DNA of 36,255 nucleotides, from NCBI GenBank assembly GCA_964528445.1, contig CAZGSL010000019.1:1-36255 (forward strand), in the 5' to 3' direction. Both the position numbers and the translations under genes were made by a program. Positions 14,599 to 22,912 of this stretch are shown in pieces. The notes beneath the pieces are model-generated. The model saw nothing but the letters and a program-made list of their open reading frames with translations, was not told the DNA's origin and did not search any database. The DNA is from JAXHMM01 sp964528445. GTDB lineage: Bacteria > Bacteroidota > Rhodothermia > Balneolales > Balneolaceae. Numbering within the stretch: the stretch's first letter is position 1; each line of letters opens with the position of its first letter.

Positions 14599-16701
14599 TT
14601 ATTGGTAGAGGGACGGAAGAGTGTATCTGTCCCGGGACACGTTATCCAGAAAAGCGATCCACCTGCTCTCGCGTGAGATCCTCTCCCGTAAAGCCGCCCC
14701 CGGTTCAGGGCCGGCGGACAGCCGGGCCAGCCATTTGCGGCTCTGATCAACTCCTCCCCTGAAGGCCTGGAGGTGCACCAGCCGCAGGTAGGTATCCCGA
14801 AACTCCGGTTCGGTATCTCTGCGGAAGAGTTCTTCGCCCAGTCGTTCCGCATCTTCCCATTCCCGGAGGTCCATCGCCCGGTCCGCCGCCTGCACAAGCG
14901 TGCGTGTGAGCAGGATTCCATAGTTTTCTGCTTCAGGCAAGATGTCGCGGTAGGACAGATCCAGGTAGGGAATCCACTGGGTTGTATCAGAGCGGGTGCG
15001 GAAGGCCCGCTCCAGGGTCCGGCGGTCCGTCGAATCCGCTAATTCCCTCGCCCTCTCCAGGTGCCTGCGGGCCGAAATCGTATCCCCGGAGAGAAGGTGG
15101 GCGTCCGCGTAAAGCATCTGCAGATCGGGGAGCGAATCTGTTAGGGCCGAGAGCTCCCTCACCCTGCCCGTACGGCCCGCCTTGAGGTTTCGGTAGCTCC
15201 ATTCGGCCATTACCGGCAGGGCGCTGTCGGCCGCGGCCGCCAGGCGATCCAGGGCTCTGAGCGCTCCGAGGGTGTCTCTTTCCGCCAGAAGCAGTTGGTA
15301 ACGGTCCCTCGCCGACTCCGCCGGGGAGGCCACATGGGGACAATCCAGTTCCAGGATGGAAGGTATGCCGAAGAGACGCTCGGCCCGCCTGTGGTCCGAC
15401 GAATCCACCTCCACCTTCTCCAGGTGCCGGTGCCAGCCCCTCACAAGGCTGTCAAGCGTAACCGGATAGGCCCCCTCGATATCCCCCGACCGGTAGGCCT
15501 CCTTGAAATGGTGAACCGGGTACGAACGCAGCAGGTGTCCCGCTAAAGAGCCTCCCGCCGTATAATTCACTCCCGAACGCCCCCCGTAAAATCCCCAGAA
15601 GGAGAAGGAGTCCTTGATCTGTTCGGCCGACGGCCAGGGGGGGTCGGCCGCCACCAGCTGGTCGGCGGTAGACTCCTGTTGCGGATCCGGTGCCAGGGCC
15701 ACAGCTGTCCCCTCTACCAGTCCGATACTCCAGCTTGCGTTCAGCAGGCGATTCCCGAATCGCTTGGCGACGACATGCACCAGTTCGTGACGGAGGCTGC
15801 CCAGCTGGTCCCGGGCGATATGGAGTTGGTCCTGCGTCAGCCAGACCGGAACGTAGCTGGTGAATTTGGCCCCGGTCAGCTCCTTTTTCTGCCAGGGGTG
15901 GGCGTAAAGGTAGGCGTGAATATTGAAATCACCGGCCAGTTTGAGGGTGTCAGCCAGCTCCGAAAGGTGAAATTCCAGCTCGGCCGCCCGCAACTTCACC
16001 TCGAAGTCATCGTAGGCCTCCCGGTCGAAATAGAGCTCGAAATGATCGGTCCGGTGCTCCCCTCCCAGCCGCTCCCGCAGGTGTTCCGTCGGCGTTGCCA
16101 CTCCCATATCAGCCAGATTGACGTAACCCAGCAACAGCATCAGCGCGGAGCCCGCCACCATGCCGCGGCTGATCCGGTCGGTGCGCAAACCGGGCAAAAA
16201 CCAGAGCAGCAGGGCCCAGCAGAGCGTCAGCATCCGAAAATAGAGCGTACTTTCGTCCAGCTCGACCACCTCGTCGTACAACGGCCCCGGCCAGCCTCCC
16301 CAGACGTGATTGTGGAAATAAACCTGGGGCAGCGTGAACAGTTCCACGAAAAAGATTCCCACTCCCACGGCCAGCAGAACGGCCACCGTCCATCCCCTGG
16401 CAAAAGGGAGTTCCCACGTGCGGAAGAGACGCCCGAGGCTGTAACCGAAAAATACGGAAGGGATGGGATAAACGAGCCAGAATCCCAGACCGTGTACGCT
16501 GAAACAGCCCCTGAGGAGGTCCCATGCCAGGAGGGGAGTTCCCGCCAGCAGGACCAAACCCAGTATGCGTATCATCCGGCGGACGTCGTTTCCGGCCGGA
16601 GAACCTGCAGCCCTCCACCCTCCCCAGAACGCTCCCGCCATGGCGGCCAGGATGGCCGACTCTATGTGGTAGTGGGCCAGGAGAGAGAGGAAATCGGTCA
16701 T
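14599..16701 (-). CDS. Multi-pass membrane protein with gluzincin (HExxH) peptidase domain and TPR-like C-terminus
   Basis: The 700-residue product has about six hydrophobic membrane segments in the first ~200 residues (for example 44-60, 72-90, 104-123, 155-171, 180-198). A soluble domain then carries HELVH at 305-309 followed by E330 in GLVEGTAVAL. HExxH plus a Glu about 20 residues later is the zinc signature of gluzincins of the peptidase-MA type. Residues ~430-690 are Ala/Leu/Arg-rich helical pairs consistent with TPR-like repeats. It is the last gene of a tight three-gene operon, 9 bases after the tlpA-like gene. The peptidase domain is probably extracytoplasmic. Zinc peptidase activity is inferred from motif and spacing only; I do not recognise a named family for the whole architecture. 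Confidence 0.78.
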   Translation of the reverse strand: MTDFLSLLAHYHIESAILAAMAGAFWGGWRAAGSPAGNDVRRMIRILGLVLLAGTPLLAWDLLRGCFSVHGLGFWLVYPIPSVFFGYSLGRLFRTWELPFARGWTVAVLLAVGVGIFFVELFTLPQVYFHNHVWGGWPGPLYDEVVELDESTLYFRMLTLCWALLLWFLPGLRTDRISRGMVAGSALMLLLGYVNLADMGVATPTEHLRERLGGEHRTDHFELYFDREAYDDFEVKLRAAELEFHLSELADTLKLAGDFNIHAYLYAHPWQKKELTGAKFTSYVPVWLTQDQLHIARDQLGSLRHELVHVVAKRFGNRLLNASWSIGLVEGTAVALAPDPQQESTADQLVAADPPWPSAEQIKDSFSFWGFYGGRSGVNYTAGGSLAGHLLRSYPVHHFKEAYRSGDIEGAYPVTLDSLVRGWHRHLEKVEVDSSDHRRAERLFGIPSILELDCPHVASPAESARDRYQLLLAERDTLGALRALDRLAAAADSALPVMAEWSYRNLKAGRTGRVRELSALTDSLPDLQMLYADAHLLSGDTISARRHLERARELADSTDRRTLERAFRTRSDTTQWIPYLDLSYRDILPEAENYGILLTRTLVQAADRAMDLREWEDAERLGEELFRRDTEPEFRDTYLRLVHLQAFRGGVDQSRKWLARLSAGPEPGAALRERISRESRWIAFLDNVSRDRYTLPSLYQ

Positions 16702-16710
16702 CGGTCGACC

Positions 16711-17292
16711 CTATTCGGCAAGCAGGTCCTGCAGCCGGGGCTCCAGTTCCCGGAGGGTCAGCGCGCCGGTGGCAAAATAGCGGATATTCCCCCCCTTGCC
16801 GATGATATAACTGGTAGGCACGGCCATGGTGGGACCGTATTTATCCATGACGGTGTCATCCTTGTCGATCACAATGGGGTACTCCACGTTGTACTTCTCC
16901 ATGAACGGCTTCACCACCGAAGTCCCCCGCTCGTCCAGGGAAACTCCCAGGATAACCAGCCCTTCCCCGCGGTATTCCTCATAGAGATCCACAAAGTGCG
17001 GCGTTTCGGTATGGCAGGGAGCGCACCAGGTCGCCCAGATGTTCAGCAGCACCACCTTCCCTTTCTGAGCCGAGAGAGAAAACTCCTCCCCGCTCACCAG
17101 GGTCACCTCGAAATCGGGAGCTTCAGATTGCCGATTCGCCGGATAGAGGGGTACGGAGTTGGGATCCAGCCTCTCCAGGGGTTCGGTAGCCGAGGGCCTT
17201 CCCTCGTTTTCCGGACCGCCGGAGTTGCAGCCTCCCAGCACCCCAAGAAGAAGGGAGAGGAGCACAGCCGGTATGTAAAAATGCGCTCGCAC
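16711..17292 (-). CDS. TlpA-like thioredoxin-fold lipoprotein
   Basis: The 193-residue product starts at GTG (17292), 2 bases after the DUF411 gene. A lipoprotein signal ends in LGGC with the lipidated Cys at 22. The redoxin domain spans about 57-190 with WCAPC (C90, C93), the typical TlpA/ResA active site, and a cis-proline in AVPTSYIIG. Proteins of this type act as extracytoplasmic thiol-disulfide reductases for cytochrome c maturation or for metallated or cysteine-rich partners. The neighbouring DUF411 protein, with three clustered cysteines, is a plausible substrate; this is inference. Domain call is secure; partner is not. Confidence 0.92.
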   Translation of the reverse strand: MRAHFYIPAVLLSLLLGVLGGCNSGGPENEGRPSATEPLERLDPNSVPLYPANRQSEAPDFEVTLVSGEEFSLSAQKGKVVLLNIWATWCAPCHTETPHFVDLYEEYRGEGLVILGVSLDERGTSVVKPFMEKYNVEYPIVIDKDDTVMDKYGPTMAVPTSYIIGKGGNIRYFATGALTLRELEPRLQDLLAE

Positions 17293-17294
17293 TG

Positions 17295-17774
17295 CTAGTG
17301 TCGTCCGAATACCTCGGTACTGCCGTCGTTGTGTATCAGGTAGGATTCAAAAGGTACGTTGTCGGCGGTATTCATGCCGGGAGAACTGGCAGGCATGCCC
17401 GGCACGCCCACTCCAATAGCATCGGGCTGTTCCTCCAGCAGTCGTTTGACATCTTCAACAGGGACATGTCCCTCCACCACGTAGCCTTCAATAACCGCCG
17501 TGTGACAGGCGCTCACGGTATAGGGTACGTCGTATTTCGACTTGACCCCCTGGAGATTATCCGAGTTGACCGTGGCTACGCTGTAGCCGTTGCTTTCCAT
17601 ATAGTGGGCCCACTGTTCGCAGCACTGGCAGCCCTCGTTCCGGTACATCACCACGTCCGCGTCGGCCGAGGCAGGATCGATCTCCCCCCGGGCGTTGCTG
17701 ATGATATACCATATGGCGCCGCCTCCCAAAAGAAGGATCAGGGCGGCATAAGTAAAAAATCGGGACGTTTTCAT
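17295..17774 (-). CDS. DUF411 (CopG-like) metal-associated protein
   Basis: The 159-residue product has one N-terminal membrane or signal segment (FFTYAALILLLGGGAIWYII). The DUF411 domain follows, with the cysteine cluster GCQCC (C49, C51, C52) and the conserved stretch VSACHTAVIEGYVVEGHVP, then PGMPASSPGM. DUF411 proteins are often found in copper-resistance or copper-handling clusters, so copper binding outside the cytoplasm is likely but not shown. It is the first gene of a three-gene operon with the TlpA-like lipoprotein and the gluzincin membrane protein. A tandem 17-base repeat lies immediately before its ATG. Confidence 0.9.
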   Translation of the reverse strand: MKTSRFFTYAALILLLGGGAIWYIISNARGEIDPASADADVVMYRNEGCQCCEQWAHYMESNGYSVATVNSDNLQGVKSKYDVPYTVSACHTAVIEGYVVEGHVPVEDVKRLLEEQPDAIGVGVPGMPASSPGMNTADNVPFESYLIHNDGSTEVFGRH

Positions 17775-17777
17775 GGG

Positions 17778-17811
17778 TCGGTGTGTTTGTTACTTCGGCG
17801 TGTTTGTTACT
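17778..17811. repeat. Perfectly adjacent tandem 17-base repeat just upstream of the DUF411 start codon
   Basis: The unit TCGGYGTGTTTGTTACT occurs at 17778-17794 and again at 17795-17811 with a single difference (T/C at position 5). On the coding (minus) strand it reads AGTAACAAACAC-(G/A)-CCGA twice and ends 4 bases before the ATG. It occupies the ribosome-binding region, so it may be a protein-binding operator, a translational element or a slippage duplication. Confidence 0.85.
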
Positions 17812-17869
17812 GACGACCGGTAAATATAGGGAATTCCCGCCCGTAATGTAACGCTCAACCGAGGGTTCG

Positions 17870-18721
17870 TCACTTCTTGAACATGGTCCGCAGTACAAAC
17901 CAGATGTTCTCCTTGCGTTCGGTGAGGCGGCGTTTGAAATAGGGAAACCATCGGGTTCCATAGGGCACATAGATACGGGTATGGTAGCCTTCGTCGGCAA
18001 GCTCCTCCATGGTGGTCTGCCGGAGTCCGTAGAGCATCTGGAATTCGAAATCTCCCTGCTCGATTCCATTCCGGCGGGTATGATTGAGAGTCCACGAAAT
18101 CAATTCATCGTCGTGGGTGGCGATACGGGGATAGGAGGTCTTTTCCATAAGGAGAGCGGTATAACGCTTGAAGGCTTCCCGAATTTCATCCATATCCTGG
18201 AGGGCGAGTTCCGGAGGTTCCTTGTATGCGCCCTTGCAGATGCGGACGTCGGCCCCCATCTCCGCCAGCTCCGCGATATCCTCCTCGGTTCGGTGAAGAT
18301 AGGCCTGGATAACAATGCCCACGTGCCGGCCGTACTCCGAAAAAGCCTCTTTGAACAGATCGAGGGTGAGCTGGGTATAATCCGAACCCTCCATGTCTAT
18401 GCGGACGAACTGATCCCGCTCCCGGGCGGCCTGCAGCAGCCTGAAGAGGTTGTCGCGGCAGTAGGACCGGTCGATATCCAGACCCATCATGGTAAGCTTG
18501 ACGGAGATGGAACTGTCCAGTCCCGCCTCCTCTATCTGTTCGAACAGCCGGACATACCCTTCCACCGTCTCCTCCGCCGTATCCCGGTCGGTCACATTCT
18601 CTCCCAGCATATCAAGCGTCAGGTGGATGCCCTTTTCATTAAGGGGTTTCATCTTCGGTACGGCCTGCTCAAACGTTTCGCCCGCAACAAAACGGCGGGC
18701 AAGGAAAAACGGGAGCTTCAT
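17870..18721 (-). CDS. Proline dehydrogenase (FAD-dependent, monofunctional)
   Basis: The enzyme oxidises proline to pyrroline-5-carboxylate, passing electrons to FAD and quinones. The 283-residue product has the TIM-barrel signatures of monofunctional ProDH: LTLDMLGENV, SVKLTMMGLDI, FVRIDMEGSDYT, VGIVIQAYLHRTEEDI, VRICKGAYKEP, PRIATHDDELI, EFQMLYGLR and RIYVPYGTRWFPYFKRRLTER. The frame is open to 18781, but those upstream residues do not resemble the family, so ATG at 18721 is used. It may be membrane-associated. It lies 95 bases upstream of the DUF411 operon on the same strand; whether they share a transcript is unclear. Confidence 0.92.
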   Translation of the reverse strand: MKLPFFLARRFVAGETFEQAVPKMKPLNEKGIHLTLDMLGENVTDRDTAEETVEGYVRLFEQIEEAGLDSSISVKLTMMGLDIDRSYCRDNLFRLLQAARERDQFVRIDMEGSDYTQLTLDLFKEAFSEYGRHVGIVIQAYLHRTEEDIAELAEMGADVRICKGAYKEPPELALQDMDEIREAFKRYTALLMEKTSYPRIATHDDELISWTLNHTRRNGIEQGDFEFQMLYGLRQTTMEELADEGYHTRIYVPYGTRWFPYFKRRLTERKENIWFVLRTMFKK

Positions 18722-18925
18722 AGGGGACAGCTGCTTACGGGTTCTGCAAAATGTTAAAATAAAGGTGATGAAAATAAGCAATAGATTTCCGTTCTCCTAC
18801 TCGGCGCACTCTTCCCGTTCCCTTCCTGCTTTCGGGCTCCTTCCGCACCCTTTCGTTGTAACATGTTTCTATACTCCCTCGTAACAGTCCCTGTTAACCA
18901 ACGATAAATATCGATGTAATCCGAC

Positions 18926-19894
18926 ATGACCCAGAAGAAAAATTATCTGCTCACCATCGCACTCGCCTTATGCCTCTCGCTTATCATGACGATACTGCTG
19001 GTTATCCCGATGAAGGGATACTCCGCAACGACGGTACAGGACGAGGAACCCTACCGGGTAGAGCGCTTCAGCCAGCCCGGCGGAGGAATGCTGGACGTTA
19101 GAACCAGCGGCGGCCACATCACGGTGCGAGGCTCCGATACCGACGAGACCCGTGTTGAGATGTACGTACGGCAGGGGGGAAATTATCTCACGCCGGAAGA
19201 TACCGGACTGGAGGACTACGAAATTGATATCAGCCAGTCGGCCGACCGGGTGACAGCCTCCGCCGAAGGGGAACGGGAGAACGACTGGCGGTTCTGGAGA
19301 AACGACAATATCTCCATCTCTTTCGTGGTCTACACGCCTCGGGCTATGGAGAGCACCCTGCGGACCAGCGGAGGTCATATCGAGGTGACGGGACTGGAAG
19401 GTACGCAGGAGCTTAGAACCAGCGGGGGACACCTCGAGCTGGGCGAGCTCCAGGGGACGGTAGCCGCGCGAACCAGCGGGGGACATATTTCTATTGACGG
19501 CTTCGAGGGGGATCTGGAGGCCCGGACCAGCGGCGGTCATATCAACACTCGCAACGCCAACGGCACCATCCATCTGCGGACCAGCGGTGGACATATTGAA
19601 CTGGCCAGGGTAAGCGGCACCATTGAAGCCTCCACCAGCGGCGGAAGCATCGAAGCCGATATCACCAGCATTACCGAATCGGTGGAGCTTCGCACCAGCG
19701 GTGGACATGTCACCGTGAGCGTGCCCGGTGGTGTGGGATACGACCTGGAGTTGAGAGGCAGCCGTGTCCGAAGCGATCTGACCAACTTTTCCGGCCAGCT
19801 TGAACGCGACGAAGTAGAAGGTACCGTAAACGGAGGGGGAGCCCGGCTTTTCGCCCGTACTTCCGGCGGAACCGTTCGGCTGAATTTCCACTGA
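18926..19894 (+). CDS. DUF4097-type repeat protein with nine TSGG beta-repeats
   Basis: The 322-residue product has one N-terminal hydrophobic segment (YLLTIALALCLSLIMTILLV), so it is exported or membrane-anchored. It contains nine copies of a motif centred on (R/S)TSGG: seven read RTSGGH, one is STSGGS and one is RTSGGT, most spaced about 19-25 residues. This is the pattern of DUF4097 'putative adhesin' proteins, expected to fold as a right-handed beta-solenoid. The matching DNA repeats (accagcggnggncat) are a consequence of the protein repeat. Function is unknown for the family; cell-surface or envelope-stress roles are guesses. A terminator follows. Confidence 0.85.
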   Translation: MTQKKNYLLTIALALCLSLIMTILLVIPMKGYSATTVQDEEPYRVERFSQPGGGMLDVRTSGGHITVRGSDTDETRVEMYVRQGGNYLTPEDTGLEDYEIDISQSADRVTASAEGERENDWRFWRNDNISISFVVYTPRAMESTLRTSGGHIEVTGLEGTQELRTSGGHLELGELQGTVAARTSGGHISIDGFEGDLEARTSGGHINTRNANGTIHLRTSGGHIELARVSGTIEASTSGGSIEADITSITESVELRTSGGHVTVSVPGGVGYDLELRGSRVRSDLTNFSGQLERDEVEGTVNGGGARLFARTSGGTVRLNFH

Positions 19895-19925
19895 GACAAT
19901 TTTTCCAACTCACCAATCCCAGGCA

Positions 19926-19968
19926 CCCGCCTCTTCCGGAATCATTGGGGAGGCGGGCTTTTTTATTT
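19926..19968 (+). terminator. Intrinsic terminator after the DUF4097 gene
   Basis: CCCGCCTC (19926-19933) pairs with GAGGCGGG (19950-19957) around a 16-base loop and is followed by CTTTTTTATTT. The 8-bp GC-rich stem with a T-tract is a standard rho-independent terminator. Confidence 0.88.
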
Positions 19969-20061
19969 GTTACAATTCACCTCTCCTTCATGAATGATTC
20001 GGAGATTAGGCCTGTTTCAGAAAGTACATTCGAAAAATTTTGAACGAAGATCATAACCGAT

Positions 20062-20631
20062 ATGAAATTTATTAAGACGTTATCCGTCATCGCGCTGGCT
20101 TTTATGGTCGGGTGCGGGGGGGAATCCGAACAACCGGCACAAGAGCAGGAACAACAGATGGAGGCGGCGGACGACGTCCGCACCATTGAGCTCGTGGGGA
20201 CCAATTCCATGAAGTTCGGTGTTGAAAGCGAAGCCGAAGGCATCACGGTCGGTGATCAGCTGCCGCAGGAACAGGAGCTTATTCGCCTGGAAAGCATCAC
20301 CGCTTCGCCCGGCGAAACGATTCGCATTCGCCTGACCACCCGCAGCACCATGCCCGCCAACGCCATGGCCCACAACTGGCTGCTGCTTGAGCTGGAAGCG
20401 GACCTGCAGGCATTCGCCGACGCCTCGGCCGGTGCGGCAGACAACAATTACGTGGCGCCTGACATGACGGATCAAATCATCGCGCAGACTGGTATGGCGG
20501 CAGGCGGTGAAACTACCGAGGTTACGTTTACCGTGCCCGAAGAGACCGGTGAGTACGACTACCTCTGTACGTTTCCCGGACACTTTGCCGCGGGCATGAC
20601 CGGCAAGTTTATAGTACAGGAAGAGATGTAG
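20062..20631 (+). CDS. Azurin-like type 1 copper lipoprotein
   Basis: The 189-residue product has a lipoprotein signal (SVIALAFMVGCGG, lipidated Cys18), a short Glu/Gln-rich linker, and a cupredoxin domain from about residue 38. The type 1 copper ligands are all visible: His104 in MAHNWLLL, then Cys169, His174 and Met179 in LCTFPGHFAAGM. This is the azurin arrangement. Azurins shuttle electrons between respiratory complexes; the protein would face the periplasm or the cell exterior. It is a single gene with its own upstream region behind a terminator. The physiological partner is unknown; another copper-type gene (DUF411) lies about 2.3 kb away on the other strand. Confidence 0.93.
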   Translation: MKFIKTLSVIALAFMVGCGGESEQPAQEQEQQMEAADDVRTIELVGTNSMKFGVESEAEGITVGDQLPQEQELIRLESITASPGETIRIRLTTRSTMPANAMAHNWLLLELEADLQAFADASAGAADNNYVAPDMTDQIIAQTGMAAGGETTEVTFTVPEETGEYDYLCTFPGHFAAGMTGKFIVQEEM

Positions 20632-20635
20632 GAGT

Positions 20636-20650
20636 CCGGAGAATCTCCGG
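20636..20650. terminator. Weak hairpin between convergent azurin and helicase genes
   Basis: CCGGAGA (20636-20642) and TCTCCGG (20644-20650) form a compact hairpin in the 39-base gap between two convergent stop codons. No T-tract follows on either strand, so termination is only suggested by position. Confidence 0.35.
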
Positions 20651-20670
20651 CCTTCACAAGGCAGGGTGGT

Positions 20671-22731
20671 TTATATTCTGACCACGGTGCCCTCCGTTTC
20701 GGCATACTCCGCGAAACGTTTGTAGACCGGATGAGCGGTTACGGTGGAGCGGTCGCCAATCACCACAAGTTTGCGGCGGGCCCGTGTCAGGGAGACGTTC
20801 AACCGTCTGACATCTTTCAGAAATCCGATATCCCCCGACGGGTTGCTGCGAGTAAGCGAAAGAATGACCGCCTCCTTCTCCCTCCCTTGGAAACCGTCTA
20901 CCGACTTGACCTCCAGATTCTCCTCGCCGATGCTGCGATCCAGCAAATCCACCTGATCCTTGTAGGGACTGATCACGGCAATGTCCTCCGGCTTCATCCC
21001 TGATATCAGCAGGTTTTCCACCAGCCGCGCGGCCAGGTGTGACTCACCGGGATTCTCCCGGGAGGTAGATCCTTTCCGGCTGCGTTCGGCGGCTTCCGTC
21101 TCGGTGGTATCAACAAAAACCATGGGCTCGGCAGGCTCCAGGATCGGCCGGCTTCTGTGATCCCAGACCTCCCGGTCCATTCCCAGGTCCTCAAGCGTAT
21201 GGAAGCGAACGCTCTCGTGAGCCTCCAGCCTCCCGTCGTAAAATTCCCTGCTGGAGAAATTCATTATGGTCTCGTGCATACGGTACTGGATCTCCAGCAA
21301 GCTGCGGCACCTGTCGTACTTTCCGGCCAGCCGCTCGAAGAGGGTATTAGCCAATCCGCGGTCTGCCGCCTCCAGGTTCTTGACCGTGGGCGGAAGCTGC
21401 TTGTGGTCTCCTGCCATGATCACCTTATCGCCGCGGATGAGGGGAATCAGGCAGCTCGGCTCGGTGGCCTGGGTGGCTTCGTCAATGACCACCAGATCAA
21501 ACCTTCTTCCCTCCATAAGATCACTTCCGGCCGTGCTGTTGGTGGTGCAGACCACCTGTCTGGCATCCAGTATTTCGGATACGGCCTCCTCCCGCAGGGC
21601 GTCCGCCCTCTCGAACAGGGCATCTGCCTCTTCCTGGATTTCAAGCCATTCGGCCATCTCCCTGATCTTATCGGCGGATACGCCGCGTGAACTTTTCCCC
21701 TCTTCGGCCAGTGACAGGATCTTCTCATCGCTCATTCCCCTTCGCCACCGGCCAGAGGGATGCGTGTACTCTTCCTGCTGATCCTTCAGCGCGAAAGCCT
21801 TCTCCCGCAGTTCGTCCGCCCGGCGGTAGGTATCGTTTTGCATAACCAGGCTGTCCAGCGTCTGTTCTTTCAGCCCGGGCGTTACACGCGCCGGATGCCC
21901 CACGCGGACCGCCTGAACTCCCTGCTCCACCAGGAACTGCAGGATGTTATCCACCGCGACGTTGGAAGCGGCCGTGGCCAGCACCTTCTTACCCTCCGAA
22001 ACGGCCTGGCGGATCACCTCGATGAGGGTCGTGGTCTTGCCGGTGCCGGGCGGGCCGTGGACAAGGTGTATGTCTTCCGCTGCCAGGCTCTGCTTTACCG
22101 AATTCTGTTGGAACTTGTTCAAGTGCGGGTTGAACCAGCGGTCCACCGTCGCCTTCCCGTATTCTGCCGGGGATCGCCTGCCGACAAGGAGATTTCTCAG
22201 TTCGGCAAGTCGTCCCCCGGCCTCATCCAGCGCCAAGAGCGACTGTTTCATTCTCTGATAGGTGATGTCGTTCACGTAGAGGTCCATTCGCAATCCCTTG
22301 CCGAAGAGAAAACCGGGTGCGTGATCGAAGGCCGCCGTGATCGAATAGTTGGTTTTCTGCACCACCGTCCCGGAGGGATTGTCATCTCTCAGCGGATCAT
22401 CTTTCGAAATCATCACCAGGTCGCCTACCGCTATTTCCGTATCCGGAAGTGGTTCTCCCTTTCTCTGCCGCATAAACTTGACAAGCTGTCCCTCCAGCGC
22501 CTGCCCCTCGTCGCGGCCGCGCAGATGCAGCAGTGCCTTGCCCTCGGCCTCCCGCTGCGATCCGCTGAGTCTGCGTATACTCTCCTCATGCTCGCGCATC
22601 TCCTCTTCGCGCTCCAGTCCAACCAGGGCGGTGAAGTGTTCCACATACTCGTTCACCTCCCCTCCGAAATCCCCGGCTTCCTGGTTTTCAAGTCCGCTGA
22701 TCAATACGTTACCCATACCGTCGGGCGACAT
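20671..22731 (-). CDS. Superfamily 1B DNA/RNA helicase, IGHMBP2/UPF1-like
   Basis: The 686-residue product has an N-terminal beta-rich accessory domain (IAVGDLVMIS, and GLRMDLYVNDITYQRM), then RecA-like domains with Walker A GPPGTGKTT at 226-234, the Q-motif-like FQQNSVKQSL just before it, Walker B VIDEATQATEPS at about 415-426, motif III GDHKQLPPTV, IQYRMHETIM, and motifs V/VI (SVDGFQGREKEAVILSLTRSN, RRLNVSLTRARRKLVVIGD). These are typical of bacterial IGHMBP2-like helicases, expected to move 5' to 3' on single strands. The cellular role in bacteria is poorly defined; RNA or DNA metabolism are both possible. It is apparently a single gene. Start ATG 22731 has a purine-rich AGAGAAAG before it; ATG at 22716 is an alternative. 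Confidence 0.9.
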   Translation of the reverse strand: MSPDGMGNVLISGLENQEAGDFGGEVNEYVEHFTALVGLEREEEMREHEESIRRLSGSQREAEGKALLHLRGRDEGQALEGQLVKFMRQRKGEPLPDTEIAVGDLVMISKDDPLRDDNPSGTVVQKTNYSITAAFDHAPGFLFGKGLRMDLYVNDITYQRMKQSLLALDEAGGRLAELRNLLVGRRSPAEYGKATVDRWFNPHLNKFQQNSVKQSLAAEDIHLVHGPPGTGKTTTLIEVIRQAVSEGKKVLATAASNVAVDNILQFLVEQGVQAVRVGHPARVTPGLKEQTLDSLVMQNDTYRRADELREKAFALKDQQEEYTHPSGRWRRGMSDEKILSLAEEGKSSRGVSADKIREMAEWLEIQEEADALFERADALREEAVSEILDARQVVCTTNSTAGSDLMEGRRFDLVVIDEATQATEPSCLIPLIRGDKVIMAGDHKQLPPTVKNLEAADRGLANTLFERLAGKYDRCRSLLEIQYRMHETIMNFSSREFYDGRLEAHESVRFHTLEDLGMDREVWDHRSRPILEPAEPMVFVDTTETEAAERSRKGSTSRENPGESHLAARLVENLLISGMKPEDIAVISPYKDQVDLLDRSIGEENLEVKSVDGFQGREKEAVILSLTRSNPSGDIGFLKDVRRLNVSLTRARRKLVVIGDRSTVTAHPVYKRFAEYAETEGTVVRI

Positions 22732-22850
22732 CTTTCTCTATTCGCATTTCCAGCTTTATTCCCAATTCTCGTTTCCATTGGACAATTTTCCCGCTTTTAT
22801 CGTTTGGTTATACCGGTTCTGATAGCAGAGGATAGCCGGTACGACAAAAA

Positions 22851-22877
22851 TGTCACACTTCGCCCTATGATTTCGTC
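22851..22877 (+). promoter_or_regulatory. ECF41-type promoter (TGTCACA-N16-CGTC) upstream of the CMD-sigma operon
   Basis: TGTCACA at 22851-22857 is followed after exactly 16 bases by CGTC at 22874-22877. This matches the target-promoter motif I recall for ECF41 sigma factors (-35 TGTCACA, -10 CGTC). The -10 element ends 35 bases before the CMD start codon. The -35 element overlaps a short inverted repeat, GACA-AAAA-TGTC (22843-22854). Because the operon encodes an ECF41 factor, self-activation is the direct prediction. Confidence 0.75.
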
Positions 22878-22912
22878 TCTTAATGTAAACGGTAAATAAA
22901 ATTAACAAGTTT

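Noticed and set aside
15679..17298. 539-codon plus-strand frame
   Set aside because: It is antisense to the gluzincin and TlpA genes, both of which have clear motifs; no domain seen.
17501..17507. Second ECF41-like TGTCACA (minus strand)
   Set aside because: It lies inside the DUF411 coding sequence with no CGTC at 16 bases and no gene start downstream.
18722..18781. Earlier in-frame start for proline dehydrogenase
   Set aside because: The 20 added residues do not match the family; homology begins at MKLPFFLARRF.
19081..19720. Regular DNA repeats resembling a CRISPR array
   Set aside because: The repeats are in frame, encode TSGG motifs, differ at third codon positions, and the 'spacers' are coding.
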